The position numbers and the translations under genes are program-made. A DNA stretch of 64,000 bases from positions 310,001 through 374,000 of the forward strand of contig PNKZ01000001.1 in the NCBI GenBank assembly GCA_013822735.1, read 5' to 3'. Below the pieces are notes generated by a model. The model was not told the origin of the DNA. It saw nothing but the letters and a program-made list of their open reading frames with translations, and made no database searches. Source of the DNA: Pirellula sp. (GTDB lineage Bacteria > Planctomycetota > Planctomycetia > Pirellulales > PNKZ01). Positions 27,833 to 36,953 of the stretch are shown piece after piece (the stretch's first letter is position 1; each line of letters starts with the position of its first letter).

Positions 27833-28310
27833 GTTTGCAACCTACAAGGGAAAGGGGTGCGAGCGCGTCGGACGGCGGCAGCGCGACTGCAAGGCGAATA
27901 TACCGAGATGGTCGCCGCTTGATAACCGCCGCTCATGGAGACCTAACATCACGGACCTCGAAGTCGAAAACTTCGCAACGCATCGCGAGTCGTTGCCGGC
28001 ATCGATGAGTTTCGTTTCTTCTTGATCGTTCCCATATCGAGACGTAGCGCTGTGCCGGCAACAGGCGAGTGGTCTCAAAACGAGAGGTATGTACGATCTC
28101 GGTCCCTCTCTCGGGCAAAATCGATCAATTACGCCGATCGGCAGCCTCTCCGGCGCGGTTCGTCCAATATGAGACTGGCGACGTAACCAATGAGCTACGC
28201 GCGGCTTGTGGCGCGACTTTGCGCCGCTCGGCACTCACGGTACGGCGTCTGCTTTATAGGGGGGCATGGTGCCGCGAGATAATCGTTCTCACAAACCATG
28301 ACTGGCCCGT
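27833..28310. other. Intergenic stretch, no supported gene
   Basis: About 480 bases between kdsA and a structured terminator region. Frames on both strands are short and mutually overlapping with no domain. It should contain the kdsA promoter on the minus strand, which I cannot point to. Confidence 0.4.
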
Positions 28311-28397
28311 GGGGCCTCCGACGAATTTATGGTTGAGCCGCTAACTTGCCCCTAGCGGTTTGATCTGCCACTGCGGAAAAGGGCCGTCGGAGGCCCC
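28311..28397. repeat. Long-range inverted repeat overlapping a terminator
   Basis: Perfect 13-bp arms GGGGCCTCCGACG (28311-28323) and CGTCGGAGGCCCC (28385-28397) enclose 61 bases that contain another hairpin (CCGCTA near 28338, TAGCGG near 28353). The right arm includes most of the bidirectional terminator hairpin, so two exclusive structures are possible on the plus strand. Confidence 0.6.
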
Positions 28398-28405
28398 GTT
28401 TTTTT
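28377..28405. terminator. Bidirectional rho-independent terminator
   Basis: AAAA-GGGCC-GTCGGA-GGCCC-CG-TTTTTTT read on the plus strand; the minus strand reads the same stem followed by CTTTT. It lies 31 bases after the stop of the minus-strand methyltransferase and should terminate it. Confidence 0.75.
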
Positions 28406-28436
28406 CTCTATCGCCTGTGAGCCGTTCTCCTGCTTG

Positions 28437-29204
28437 CTACTTGATGCGAACGGCAGTGATCCGCAGGCGGCGATAATCGGCGAACCAGCCGCCGTCGCGA
28501 AATAGTTCGGAACGCAGTTCCGCTTCGAGGCGCGAGAAGAATTCTTCCGCGCGATTCGTGTCGACTGCCGCGACGGCGTCCGTCGCGAACATACGTGCCC
28601 AAGAGCGCAGGCCGTCGTTGCCTTCCAGCGGCGTGGGCCGATCGAAAAGCCACGCCTCGCGCGTTTCCAGGCCTGCCGCTTCGAGCAGGCTTGCGTACTC
28701 CGCCACGCTCGGAAAGTACCAATCGGGAATTGCGGCCGTGGGAAAGAACTCGCCTTGCAACCGACGGAGGGCCGCGACGACGCGCGCGACGTTGCCGCAC
28801 CCGCCAAATTCGGCGACGAAACGGCCGCCGGGTCGGAGGGCGCTGTGAATGGTACGCACAGCCGCTTCGGGTGGCCGAACCCAATGAAGAGCGGCGTTGG
28901 AGAACACGGCGTCGAACGGTTCGTCCGCGCGATAATCGCGCGCGTCGGCCACGAAAAACTGCGCGCCGGGATGATTGCGGCGGGCTTCCTCGATCATCGT
29001 CGCCGAAGCATCGATGCCGACCGCTTCGGCGCCGGCCGCGGCGAGTTGGGCCGTCAGATGGCCGGTGCCGCAGCCGACATCGAGGATTCGCTCGCCGCGC
29101 TGCGGTGCCAGCAGTTCGACGAGCGACGCCGCGCTCCGCCAAACAAACGCGTGGCGATCGTCATAAAGCCGGGCATCCCAGCGATTCGAGCCGTCCGTCG
29201 TCAT
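28437..29204 (-). CDS. Class I SAM-dependent methyltransferase (trans-aconitate methyltransferase-like)
   Basis: 255 residues, cytoplasmic. A complete Rossmann-type methyltransferase: motif I ILDVGCGTGHLTAQLA (residues 40-55), acidic loop GIDASATMIEEAR, motif II-III VADARDYRADEPFDAVFSN, AALHWV and the post-motif LRPGGRFVAEFGG. The AALHWV signature and total length match trans-aconitate 2-methyltransferase and related malonyl-ACP or small-acid methyltransferases, but the acceptor cannot be fixed from sequence. ATG at 29202-29204. It is followed by the bidirectional terminator; the upstream gene, a membrane protein, runs in the same direction with a 62-base gap. Confidence 0.88.
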   Translation of the reverse strand: MTTDGSNRWDARLYDDRHAFVWRSAASLVELLAPQRGERILDVGCGTGHLTAQLAAAGAEAVGIDASATMIEEARRNHPGAQFFVADARDYRADEPFDAVFSNAALHWVRPPEAAVRTIHSALRPGGRFVAEFGGCGNVARVVAALRRLQGEFFPTAAIPDWYFPSVAEYASLLEAAGLETREAWLFDRPTPLEGNDGLRSWARMFATDAVAAVDTNRAEEFFSRLEAELRSELFRDGGWFADYRRLRITAVRIK

Positions 29205-29266
29205 CTCTCAAAACCCCAGCTTGCATCGTCCTGGTATTCACGGAACTCGCGGACCGACGAGTCGAA

Positions 29267-30994
29267 TCAATCGCGAATCGGTTGCTTCCACCGCGGATCG
29301 TCCGTGTCGTTCTTCTGCACGATGACCGCCGATTGCAGGAAGTGCAAGGCGTCGGGCGCCTCAAGTTGGTCCGTCTCTCCGGAAATGATCCAGAAGTCCG
29401 GCGTGGGAAATTCCTCCGCTCGCCAAACGCGCGTGCGACCGTAGGTGCTTTCCCAACTCGGATCGACGAGCGCCACGATTCCGCGGCGATCGAGTTCCAA
29501 GACCAGGGCTGGTGCTTCGTCCCATTTCCAGATCGGGAAACGAACGACGACGGGACGGCCTTCCGGCGGATGTCGGGACAAGATAGCCGATACTTCCGGC
29601 CCGACGCGAAGCTCGAAGTGCTGGTCGATCCCGACCGGAGGCCAAGGGTAGTCGCGTCGCCAAGCTTCGGGCGCGAGCCACAAGCTGCCGCAGAGCACGA
29701 TGGCGCCGGCGGTGAGAAACGTCTCCCAAGGACTTTGCCGCGAAGAGTCGCCGACCCTAGGCAGGCATCCATAGAGCGCCAAGTACAAGACGACCAGTGC
29801 CAGAGAACCGGCATAGTACGTATTGAAGTAGTACAGACGCCCCGGCTGAAATCGAGCCCAGCAGAGCGTCAGAACTGAAGCCGAGAGTACGAGTAGCAAC
29901 AGCCGCCGCCAGAAGCATTGGACTTGGCGTTGATCGGGAGCTAGGTCGGCGCTGACCACCGCGGCCGATTCTTTGCGAAGGCGATAAACAACGCCGAGTA
30001 GGGCGGCGCCGAGCAATGCGAATCCGACCCGAGTGCGATGCCACAGCAGTTCGGCGCGTTCGGCGTCGAGATATTCGTTATCGCCGACGCGCTGGTCGTA
30101 AAGAAAAAAAGTTCCGAGGTACGCGGTCGCCGTTTGCCAGCTGCGCGGCGTGGAGGAGGTCGGCCGCGTATTCAGATAACGAACGAAATTGTTGTCGGGC
30201 CGACTCAGAAACTCGACGGCCATCGGTGCAAGGAACAAAGCCAACACGGCTCCGGCCCATGAAAAATGCCGCAGCTCCGTTGATCTCGCCGGCCCTACCG
30301 GTTTGACGTCGTTGAATTTGTGACGCGCGCTCCAATAGCTGCCCGCGGCGACGAGAAACAACGGCACCACGAGGAGCGTTTGTCCTACGTGGGAATGCAC
30401 GAGCATTCCGCCGAGGAAAATCACGAGCGGAACGACCTTGCTTGAGCCCGCGGCAAAATCGGCGAGAGACACGACGAATAGAAACAGCGGGCCGCCGAGA
30501 ATATGCGGCGGCCAAACGTGAGCGACCGTACCCAGGTTGGCGAATCGAATGGTCGAGAAATGTAAAATCCAGATCAGGAGCGCGGCGGAAAGGAACCATC
30601 GCCGGCGGCTGCGCCGCGCGAGTTTATCAATTCCGTAGGCGTAGCAAGCGCATTGAAAAAGGATGTTCGTCAGGATGTGCGCCGCGTGAGGGCTCGCAAC
30701 TATTTCGGTTGCGTCGTAGAAGGTCGCTTCGCCAAGTGCATAGAGGTAAAAAAACGCCGGGCCGGGATGATGAAACCCCCAGCGCGAGTAGTTTCCTTCA
30801 AACTCCTCGAACCGCTTGGCGCGGCGAATCTGCAAACTGTTGGCGGCGGCGTCTTGCGTCTCGTAGACGACTTCGCGAAAGAGAAGGGTCTCGAGCGAAG
30901 CAATCGCTCCGGTCGACATCGCGATCCAGATGATGACGGCGCGCCAAGGAATCAGTCCTTGGGCGTATCCGGCAGCAGCGGAGAGATGGCGCAT
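29267..30994 (-). CDS. Polytopic membrane protein, GT-C glycosyltransferase-like
   Basis: 575 residues from ATG 30992-30994 (MRHLSAAAGYAQG); a TTG at 31013-31015 would add seven residues. About ten hydrophobic helices, a periplasmic loop after the first (YETQDAAANSLQIRRAKRFE, then YSRWGFHHPGPAFFYLYALG) and a soluble C-terminal part from about residue 460 (LRVGPEVSAILSRHPPEGRP). The first loop with Glu/Asp residues and the HHPGP motif resemble membrane glycosyltransferases of the GT-C superfamily, which use lipid-linked sugars, but no family could be named. It is divergent from the CDP-sugar epimerase pair, so a glycan role is plausible. Confidence 0.7.
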   Translation of the reverse strand: MRHLSAAAGYAQGLIPWRAVIIWIAMSTGAIASLETLLFREVVYETQDAAANSLQIRRAKRFEEFEGNYSRWGFHHPGPAFFYLYALGEATFYDATEIVASPHAAHILTNILFQCACYAYGIDKLARRSRRRWFLSAALLIWILHFSTIRFANLGTVAHVWPPHILGGPLFLFVVSLADFAAGSSKVVPLVIFLGGMLVHSHVGQTLLVVPLFLVAAGSYWSARHKFNDVKPVGPARSTELRHFSWAGAVLALFLAPMAVEFLSRPDNNFVRYLNTRPTSSTPRSWQTATAYLGTFFLYDQRVGDNEYLDAERAELLWHRTRVGFALLGAALLGVVYRLRKESAAVVSADLAPDQRQVQCFWRRLLLLVLSASVLTLCWARFQPGRLYYFNTYYAGSLALVVLYLALYGCLPRVGDSSRQSPWETFLTAGAIVLCGSLWLAPEAWRRDYPWPPVGIDQHFELRVGPEVSAILSRHPPEGRPVVVRFPIWKWDEAPALVLELDRRGIVALVDPSWESTYGRTRVWRAEEFPTPDFWIISGETDQLEAPDALHFLQSAVIVQKNDTDDPRWKQPIRD

Positions 30995-31388
30995 GTCGTA
31001 TCCGTCGGGATCCAAGGAAATCGAAATGTCGCAAGTGTTTCGCGGAAACGGTAAACACCCCGTGAGTTCACGCCGACACCGGGCCGACGGACGATTCTCT
31101 CGATAGTTGCTTACCTGTCCAAGCGTCGAAGCAAAATGATTAAGTCGAATGCGAATGATGGATCAATGAAAACCTAACAACTTCGACGGCTTAAGAATTC
31201 AAAACGCGCTAAGAGGCCGGGGGCAATCGGAAAGTGCGCTAATCGGGACGAGAGTAAGCGAATCCTGCCGAAATTTTGCAAACCGGCGCGACGTGAATTA
31301 GTCGCAAATTCGTAGCTTTAGTTCATGTTTTCGGGCCGAAGCCGTACGAGGACTCCCCGGCGGAAAACGTTCAAGTACACTGTTTTAG
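30995..31388. other. Divergent promoter region, nothing specific identified
   Basis: About 390 bases, somewhat A+T richer than the surrounding genes around 31130-31220, between the membrane protein and the epimerase pair. It must hold promoters for both directions; no convincing consensus or repeat was recognised. Confidence 0.4.
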
Positions 31389-32465
31389 ATGCCGTATCAA
31401 AACATCCTCGTAACCGGCGGTGCCGGGTTCATTGGTTCGAATGTCGCCATCGCGCTCAAGTCGCGTCGACCGGACGGACGCGTTACCGTTCTCGATAGCC
31501 TTCGCCGGCGCGGGTCGGAGTTGAACCTGCCCCGGCTGCGTGAGGCCGGCGTAATTTTTCAGCACGGGGACATTCGCAATCCGGAAGATCTCGCGCCGCC
31601 GCGGGAGCCGTATGATCTCGTCGTCGAATGTTCAGCCGAACCGAGCGCTCTGGCAGGCTACGACGGCGACGTGCGATTCGTCGTCAACACGAACTTGGCC
31701 GGCACGATCAACTGCTTGGAACTGGCGCGCCAGTGTAAGGCCGACCTGCTGTTTCTTTCGACGAGCCGGGTCTATCCGGTGGCTCGGCTGAATGAACTGC
31801 CGACCGTCGAGCAGCCGACCCGCTTCGCACTGGTCGACGGCTCCGGCGTACCTGGAGCGAGCGCGGCGGGGGTCGCGGAAGAGTTTCCGCTCGACGGATA
31901 TCGCACACTGTACGGCGCCACGAAGCTCGCCTCGGAACTGGTGATCGCCGAATACCGACATATGTTCGGGCTTCGCGCCGTCGTCAATCGTTGCGGAGTC
32001 GTGGCCGGGCCGTGGCAAATGGGGAAGGTCGACCAAGGGGTGTTTACGCTTTGGGTCTTGGCCCACCACTTTCGCCGCGCTTTGAAATACATCGGCTTCG
32101 GCGGCACGGGAAAGCAAGTTCGCGATTTGTTGCACGTGGCCGACTTGATCGATTTGCTGGAGCTGCAACTCGCCCGGATGGCCGAGCTTGACGGTCGGGT
32201 GTTCAACGTCGGCGGCGGTTTGGAAACGAGTTTGTCGCTTCAGGAAACGACGAGCCTTTGTCGGGAACTCGTCGGCAACGATTTAGAAATTGGCGCGGAT
32301 GAAACGACGCGCGAGGGAGATGTGCGCGTGTATGTGACCGACAATCGTCGCGTTACCGAAGCCGTGGGGTGGCGACCCCGTCGATCGCCGCGCGAGATCA
32401 TTTCCGACATTCATTCTTGGATCACAAAAAACGAAGCCGCCGTACGGCAAGCGTTAGGTACTTAA
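31389..32465 (+). CDS. NAD-dependent epimerase/dehydratase, CDP-paratose 2-epimerase-like (copy 1)
   Basis: 358-residue extended SDR. NAD-binding GGAGFIGSN at residues 10-18, active-site STSRVYP (124-130) and YGATK with Tyr175 and Lys179; further matches NRCGVVAGPWQMGKVDQGVF, GTGKQVRDLLHVADL and FNVGGG are those of CDP-paratose/CDP-tyvelose epimerases, which invert C2 of CDP-3,6-dideoxy sugars. Relatives also act on other nucleotide sugars, so the exact substrate is open. ATG 31389. Twelve bases separate it from a second, related SDR; the two were probably made by duplication and act in one pathway, perhaps with RfbF/RfbG 18 kb downstream. Confidence 0.85.
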   Translation: MPYQNILVTGGAGFIGSNVAIALKSRRPDGRVTVLDSLRRRGSELNLPRLREAGVIFQHGDIRNPEDLAPPREPYDLVVECSAEPSALAGYDGDVRFVVNTNLAGTINCLELARQCKADLLFLSTSRVYPVARLNELPTVEQPTRFALVDGSGVPGASAAGVAEEFPLDGYRTLYGATKLASELVIAEYRHMFGLRAVVNRCGVVAGPWQMGKVDQGVFTLWVLAHHFRRALKYIGFGGTGKQVRDLLHVADLIDLLELQLARMAELDGRVFNVGGGLETSLSLQETTSLCRELVGNDLEIGADETTREGDVRVYVTDNRRVTEAVGWRPRRSPREIISDIHSWITKNEAAVRQALGT

Positions 32466-32477
32466 GGGGAACTTTAG

Positions 32478-33530
32478 ATGGCGACGTTGTTGGTTACCGG
32501 TTCGTCGGGTCTCATCGGCTCGGAAGTCGTTTCGCATTTTGCTCCGCTCGGTTGGAGAGTGCTCGGAGTCGATAATAACACGCGGGCCGATTTTTTCGGG
32601 CCGCAAGGAGATACGCGCTGGAATCAGCGTCGACTGAAGGAGCAGTTTCCCAACTTCGAGCATGTCGAACTCGACATTCGCAATCGCGACGGGGTGTTGA
32701 AACTGTTGGCGGACGTTAAGCCGGAACTCATCGTGCATGCCGCTGCGCAGCCGAGCCACGACCTGGCGGCGAGTCGGCCGTTCGACGACTTCGACGTCAA
32801 TGCGGTCGGCACGCTCAATATGTTGGAAGCGACGCGCCGCTCGGCCGGCGACGCGGTGTTCGTGCATATGAGCACGAACAAGGTCTACGGCGATCGGCCC
32901 AATACGATCCGCCTAAAAGAATTGGCGACCCGGTGGGACTACGATGATCCCGCGTATACGGACGGGATCAAGGAAGACTTCTCCATCGATCAGAGCAAGC
33001 ACAGCCTGTTTGGCGCCAGCAAGGTGGCCGGCGACGTAATGGTGCAAGAATACGGCCGATACTTCGACCTGAAGACCTGCTGCCTCCGCGGCGGTTGTCT
33101 CACCGGGCCGAACCATAGCGGCGTCGAACTGCACGGCTTTCTGAGCTATCTTGTGCGCTGCAATTTGGAAGAGCGGACTTACAAGGTATTCGGCTACCTC
33201 GGCAAGCAAGTTCGCGACAATATCCATTCGCACGACGTGGCGCGATTCGTCGAAGCGTTTTATCGCAACCCGCGATGCGGCGAAGTGTACAACATCGGCG
33301 GCGGCCGTCAGAACTCGTGCAGCATTCTCGAAGCGTTCGATCGCATTGCGGCGATCAGCGGCAAGAAGATGCACTACGAGTACGTCGACAAGAATCGGGA
33401 AGGTGATCACATCTGCTACATCAGCGATCTCAGCAAGATGCGCTCGCAGTTTCCCGAGTGGGACCTCACCAAGTCGCTCGACGATATTTTCGGCGAGATC
33501 TATCAGTCTTGGTGCACGCGGCAAGGCTAA
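32478..33530 (+). CDS. NAD-dependent epimerase/dehydratase, CDP-paratose 2-epimerase-like (copy 2)
   Basis: 350-residue extended SDR with a good ribosome site (AAGGGGA) before ATG 32478. NAD-binding [21 protein letters not shown] (131-142) and a long insert, then SLFGASK where the usual catalytic Tyr is Phe178 ahead of Lys182. The downstream motifs [24 protein letters not shown] and [16 protein letters not shown] are typical of the CDP-paratose/tyvelose epimerase group. From memory, the Phe is shared by close relatives, so it is probably not a mutation; chemistry may then differ from a canonical SDR. Paired with the previous gene. Confidence 0.85.
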   Translation: MATLLVTGSSGLIGSEVVSHFAPLGWRVLGVDNNTRADFFGPQGDTRWNQRRLKEQFPNFEHVELDIRNRDGVLKLLADVKPELIVHAAAQPSHDLAASRPFDDFDVNAVGTLNMLEATRRSAGDAVFVHMSTNKVYGDRPNTIRLKELATRWDYDDPAYTDGIKEDFSIDQSKHSLFGASKVAGDVMVQEYGRYFDLKTCCLRGGCLTGPNHSGVELHGFLSYLVRCNLEERTYKVFGYLGKQVRDNIHSHDVARFVEAFYRNPRCGEVYNIGGGRQNSCSILEAFDRIAAISGKKMHYEYVDKNREGDHICYISDLSKMRSQFPEWDLTKSLDDIFGEIYQSWCTRQG

Positions 33531-33546
33531 CCCGGAATCGCGTCGG

Positions 33547-36090
33547 CTACCGTTCACGATATACGGCGCCTTGCCGATAAAGGGCCGCGCGCGCCTGAAT
33601 GGCCGCGCGCATCTCGGCGGCGGCGCCGGATTGAGCCGCAAGGGCGTCCGCGCGATCGGCCGCGATCGCCGCTTCCGCGAAGCGACCGTTGAGCGCTAGG
33701 GCCGCACCGAGCGCGTCGAGCGCCGACGGGTCGGCTTCGTTGGTCATACGAACGCAAGCTTGGGCTAGGTTTAGGGCCTCGATCGCCGACGGCGCTCCGG
33801 AGTTCGTAGTCGTGGCGAGCAGCCAAGCCAAGTCGCGCGTCGCTGCAAGATCGTTCGGTTCCAAGCGTATCACTTCTCGATACGCCGCGGCCGCCTCGTC
33901 ATGCCGTTTCAGCATCGAGCAGGCCAAGGCCAAGTTGGCATACTTGCGAGCGTCCCCCGGCGCGAGCCGCACCGCTTCGCGAAAGTGGCCGATTGCCTTG
34001 TCGTGCGCGCCGACGGACATCAACGCAATGCCGCAATTGGATTGCGTGGTCGCGTTCGTCGGGTTCTGAGCGAGCGCCTTCTGAAGCAGTTCAACGGCGC
34101 GTTGCGGATCGCCCGCCATCAACGCCGAAAGGCCTGCGTCCGCAATCCAATCGGGCTTAACATTCGGATCGGTCAACGCCTGGTTCCAAAATCGAGCGGC
34201 GCCGGCATGGTCGCCAATTTCGTCGTAGGCCGCCGCCGACTCCGCGGAAGCGTTGGATGACGTGCGTGCGAGCTCCGCGGCTTGTGCGAGCAGCGCGGCT
34301 TGCCGGGCACCATTGTCTTGTCGGGCTTGCAGCGCGGCGAGATAAACAAGCGTTCGACAACGAAGCGCACAAACCATGTCGCTGCCATGCCGAGCGATGA
34401 GTTCGGCCAACCGCGTGTCTCCGGCTTTCAGCAACGCCTCCGCCTCATCGAAACGGCCGAGTTTGTATGCCGCTTGCCCTTGGCCGATCGTCGCATGGAG
34501 TCGTTGATCGGAAATGTTTGGCGCGAGTTCTGCCGCTTTTCCGTAGCTTTCGAAGGCCGTTTCCCAATCTTCCGTTTCAAAGGCGACGTCGCCTAAGCAG
34601 GTCCAAGCCTCGTAAAACGTCGGCTCGATTGCGACGGCCTCTTCAACGAGCTGACGGGCTTCAAGTTGCCGGCCTTGCATGCGACGCGTACCGCCCAAGT
34701 TGCTTAAGGCGAGAAAGGCGCGCGGGTTTTGTCGCAGCGCGTCGATCCAAACGCGTTCCTCGACCTGATAGACGTAGGCTCGCTCATGTGCGTAGACGCC
34801 GGCCGCGCAAGCGAAACAGGTCGCCGCCGCAACGGCCGTGCGACGTGCGAACTCAGAATGGGACGCGCAGCGCGAGAGCAACCAAACCGGCAATACGAGA
34901 ATTGCCGGCAGCGATTGATAGACGTAGTGATCGCCGACGTAGGAGTAGCGCCAGTAGAAGACGTCGGCAATGCCCAAAGATGGTGCGAGCGACACCAGGT
35001 ACGTCGTCCAAGCGGCAAAGGGGAGCATTCCCCAGCGGCTGCGAAGGCGCCACGCGAGTCCCCAAACGGCAGCCGCCGCGATGTTCGGTAACCAGGCTTC
35101 GAGGGTGTTGCCGTCGATTTTCCAACGCGGATACACGAAATTCATTTCCGACAGCGCGAACGTCTGGCGGACGTAGAACCACGCGGCCCAACCGAGCGAA
35201 GCGATACGCGAAGCGAGGTCTTGGCCTCGTACGTCGAGCCCGGCAATCAGCTTTTGTTGATAGGCGACGCCGATCAGTCCAAACACCATCGACGCGAGAA
35301 AGAATGGGGCCGTGCGTATTAGAATCGTCCGGTAAGAGGCTTTCGCCGCGAGCAGCTCGTACCCCGCCAGTAGCACGGGGAGCATGATCAGCACCGGCTT
35401 TCCCGCCAACGAAAGCACGAACCAGATGACTGTGCGCACGTAAGGCGCGCGTCCTGGACTGCCCCGTTCACGCGCCGTGAGATATTCCCAGGCCGCGGCG
35501 AATCCGAACAGGGTTCCCAATAGCGTCTTGCGCTGGGAGACCCATGCGACGGATTCGAGCTGAATCGGATGAACCGCGAACAGCAAGCACACGAGCCATG
35601 GCCATGGCGCATCGAGCCGCCGGAGCAGGAGATAGAGCATGCCCGTCGTGAGCAGATGCAATAGGAAATTGGTGAGGTGATAGAGTCGCGGTTGATCGCC
35701 GACGGCTTGATACTCCAACCAAAAGGTGGTGTAAGTCAGCGGAAAGTAATCGGGAGGATCGTTCGTGAACCACGCACGATAGATGCCGTCGGGTAGCTTC
35801 ATCAACTCGTTGTCGGTGATGTAGATCCCCTTGTCGTCCCAGATCAGTTCGCCATCGACGGCCGGAAAGTAAATCCACGCCACCGCCGCGATCAATACTG
35901 CCCAACGCCAGGCCCAGGCCGTTTCCGTGAGACGCTGCCGGACCGACGCCCGCACCGAAGGTATTGCTTTGGGCGTCGTGACGGCGGCTCGAGGCGAGGT
36001 GGCGGCGGATGGGGCTCGTAGTTTCACAACTGCGAATCTAGCAACCACGCTCCCTAGCGATGTTAGGGGGACATGAGAATTCGTTGACAA
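33547..36090 (-). CDS. TMTC-like membrane protein with C-terminal TPR array
   Basis: Up to 847 residues. The N-terminal half has about ten membrane helices and the first-loop motif GELIWDDKGIYITDNELMKL with the Asp-Asp of GT-C glycosyltransferases, plus AVHPIQLESVAWVSQRKTLL. The C-terminal half, from about residue 440, is a TPR array (AWTCLGDVAFETEDWETAFE; NCGIALMSVGAHDKAIGHF; ALACSMLKRHDEAAAAYREV). This architecture is that of TMTC-type O-glycosyltransferases, whose bacterial members are largely unstudied; sugar and acceptor unknown. The frame opens with TTG at 36088-36090; GTGs at 36046-36048 or 36025-36027 are equally possible starts. Two similar proteins lie at 59.5-63 kb. It is convergent with the epimerase pair (16-base gap). 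Confidence 0.85.
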   Translation of the reverse strand: MSTNSHVPLTSLGSVVARFAVVKLRAPSAATSPRAAVTTPKAIPSVRASVRQRLTETAWAWRWAVLIAAVAWIYFPAVDGELIWDDKGIYITDNELMKLPDGIYRAWFTNDPPDYFPLTYTTFWLEYQAVGDQPRLYHLTNFLLHLLTTGMLYLLLRRLDAPWPWLVCLLFAVHPIQLESVAWVSQRKTLLGTLFGFAAAWEYLTARERGSPGRAPYVRTVIWFVLSLAGKPVLIMLPVLLAGYELLAAKASYRTILIRTAPFFLASMVFGLIGVAYQQKLIAGLDVRGQDLASRIASLGWAAWFYVRQTFALSEMNFVYPRWKIDGNTLEAWLPNIAAAAVWGLAWRLRSRWGMLPFAAWTTYLVSLAPSLGIADVFYWRYSYVGDHYVYQSLPAILVLPVWLLSRCASHSEFARRTAVAAATCFACAAGVYAHERAYVYQVEERVWIDALRQNPRAFLALSNLGGTRRMQGRQLEARQLVEEAVAIEPTFYEAWTCLGDVAFETEDWETAFESYGKAAELAPNISDQRLHATIGQGQAAYKLGRFDEAEALLKAGDTRLAELIARHGSDMVCALRCRTLVYLAALQARQDNGARQAALLAQAAELARTSSNASAESAAAYDEIGDHAGAARFWNQALTDPNVKPDWIADAGLSALMAGDPQRAVELLQKALAQNPTNATTQSNCGIALMSVGAHDKAIGHFREAVRLAPGDARKYANLALACSMLKRHDEAAAAYREVIRLEPNDLAATRDLAWLLATTTNSGAPSAIEALNLAQACVRMTNEADPSALDALGAALALNGRFAEAAIAADRADALAAQSGAAAEMRAAIQARAALYRQGAVYRER

Positions 36091-36199
36091 AATCGTGCGG
36101 GATTGCGGCCCTGCGGGGTTCGACCCTGGATTGCTCGCCCGCTACACTGGCGCGCCGTCCCCATCGATTCGTCATTCGCAATGAGCAAGGTTTTCCACA

Positions 36200-36799
36200 A
36201 TGAACGCCGCCGCCAGTTCGACCCCTGTGAAAATCCTCGCATTCGCCGGAAGCTTGCGGAAAGGTTCGTTCAACAAGCAACTCCTTCGCATTGCCGCCGA
36301 TGGTGCGATCTCCTCCGGGGCCGAAGTGACGGTTGTTGATCTGGCCGAGTATCCGTTGCCGCTCTTCGACCAAGATTTCGAAGCGGCGTCCGGCATGCCC
36401 GAGGCCGGGCGGAAGCTTAAGCAGTTGTTTATCGATCACGATGCCCTTTTGATTGCCTCGCCGGAGTACAACAGCTCCATCACGGCGGTGCTCAAGAACG
36501 CGATCGATTGGGTCTCGCGCACCACGGAACCGGGAGAGCCGGGCCTCAAGGCGCTGGCCGGAAAAACAGCCGCAATCATCGCCGCGTCGCCGGGTGCACT
36601 CGGCGGGTTGCGCGGATTGGTGCATCTTCGGTCGATCTTGGGTAATATCCAAATCCTCGTGCTGCCCGATCAGATTGCGATTCCGACAGCCCACGAAGCG
36701 TTTGCCGCAGACGGTTCGTTGAAAGACGCCAAGAAGCAAGAGGCCGTAAAGGCGATCGGCAGGAAACTCGCGGAAACCGTTGCAAGACTTCGTAGCTAG
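36200..36799 (+). CDS. NADPH-dependent FMN reductase family protein
   Basis: 199-residue flavodoxin-like protein, cytoplasmic. Phosphate-binding loop AGSLRKGSFNKQL (residues 14-26), the PEYNSSITAVLKNAIDW motif (about 92-108) and the SPGALGGLRG loop are those of ArsH/ChrR/YieF-type NAD(P)H:FMN or quinone reductases. They protect against quinone or chromate stress or supply reduced flavin. Length is normal. ATG 36200; divergent from the TMTC-like gene. The 154 bases after it contain no terminator, so the following cytochrome gene may be separate or read through. Confidence 0.92.
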   Translation: MNAAASSTPVKILAFAGSLRKGSFNKQLLRIAADGAISSGAEVTVVDLAEYPLPLFDQDFEAASGMPEAGRKLKQLFIDHDALLIASPEYNSSITAVLKNAIDWVSRTTEPGEPGLKALAGKTAAIIAASPGALGGLRGLVHLRSILGNIQILVLPDQIAIPTAHEAFAADGSLKDAKKQEAVKAIGRKLAETVARLRS

Positions 36800-36953
36800 C
36801 TCGAGCAATGGCGCGGACACGTCGGCCTGAAGGGTCGTGCTCGCCTTCCGAATTCTGCGAAAAACCCGCATCGGCCGCGATTTCGAAACCCGCTAGAATC
36901 GTCGCGGGTACAATCTGCGTGGACCTCCGTCTTTCGCATATCGGGAAACGTTT

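Noticed and set aside
28595-29878. Plus-strand open frame of 427 codons
   Set aside because: Arg-rich shadow running across the opposite-strand methyltransferase and membrane protein genes.
34467-35387. Plus-strand open frame of 306 codons
   Set aside because: Antisense to the TMTC-like gene at 33547-36090; extreme Arg/Pro content.
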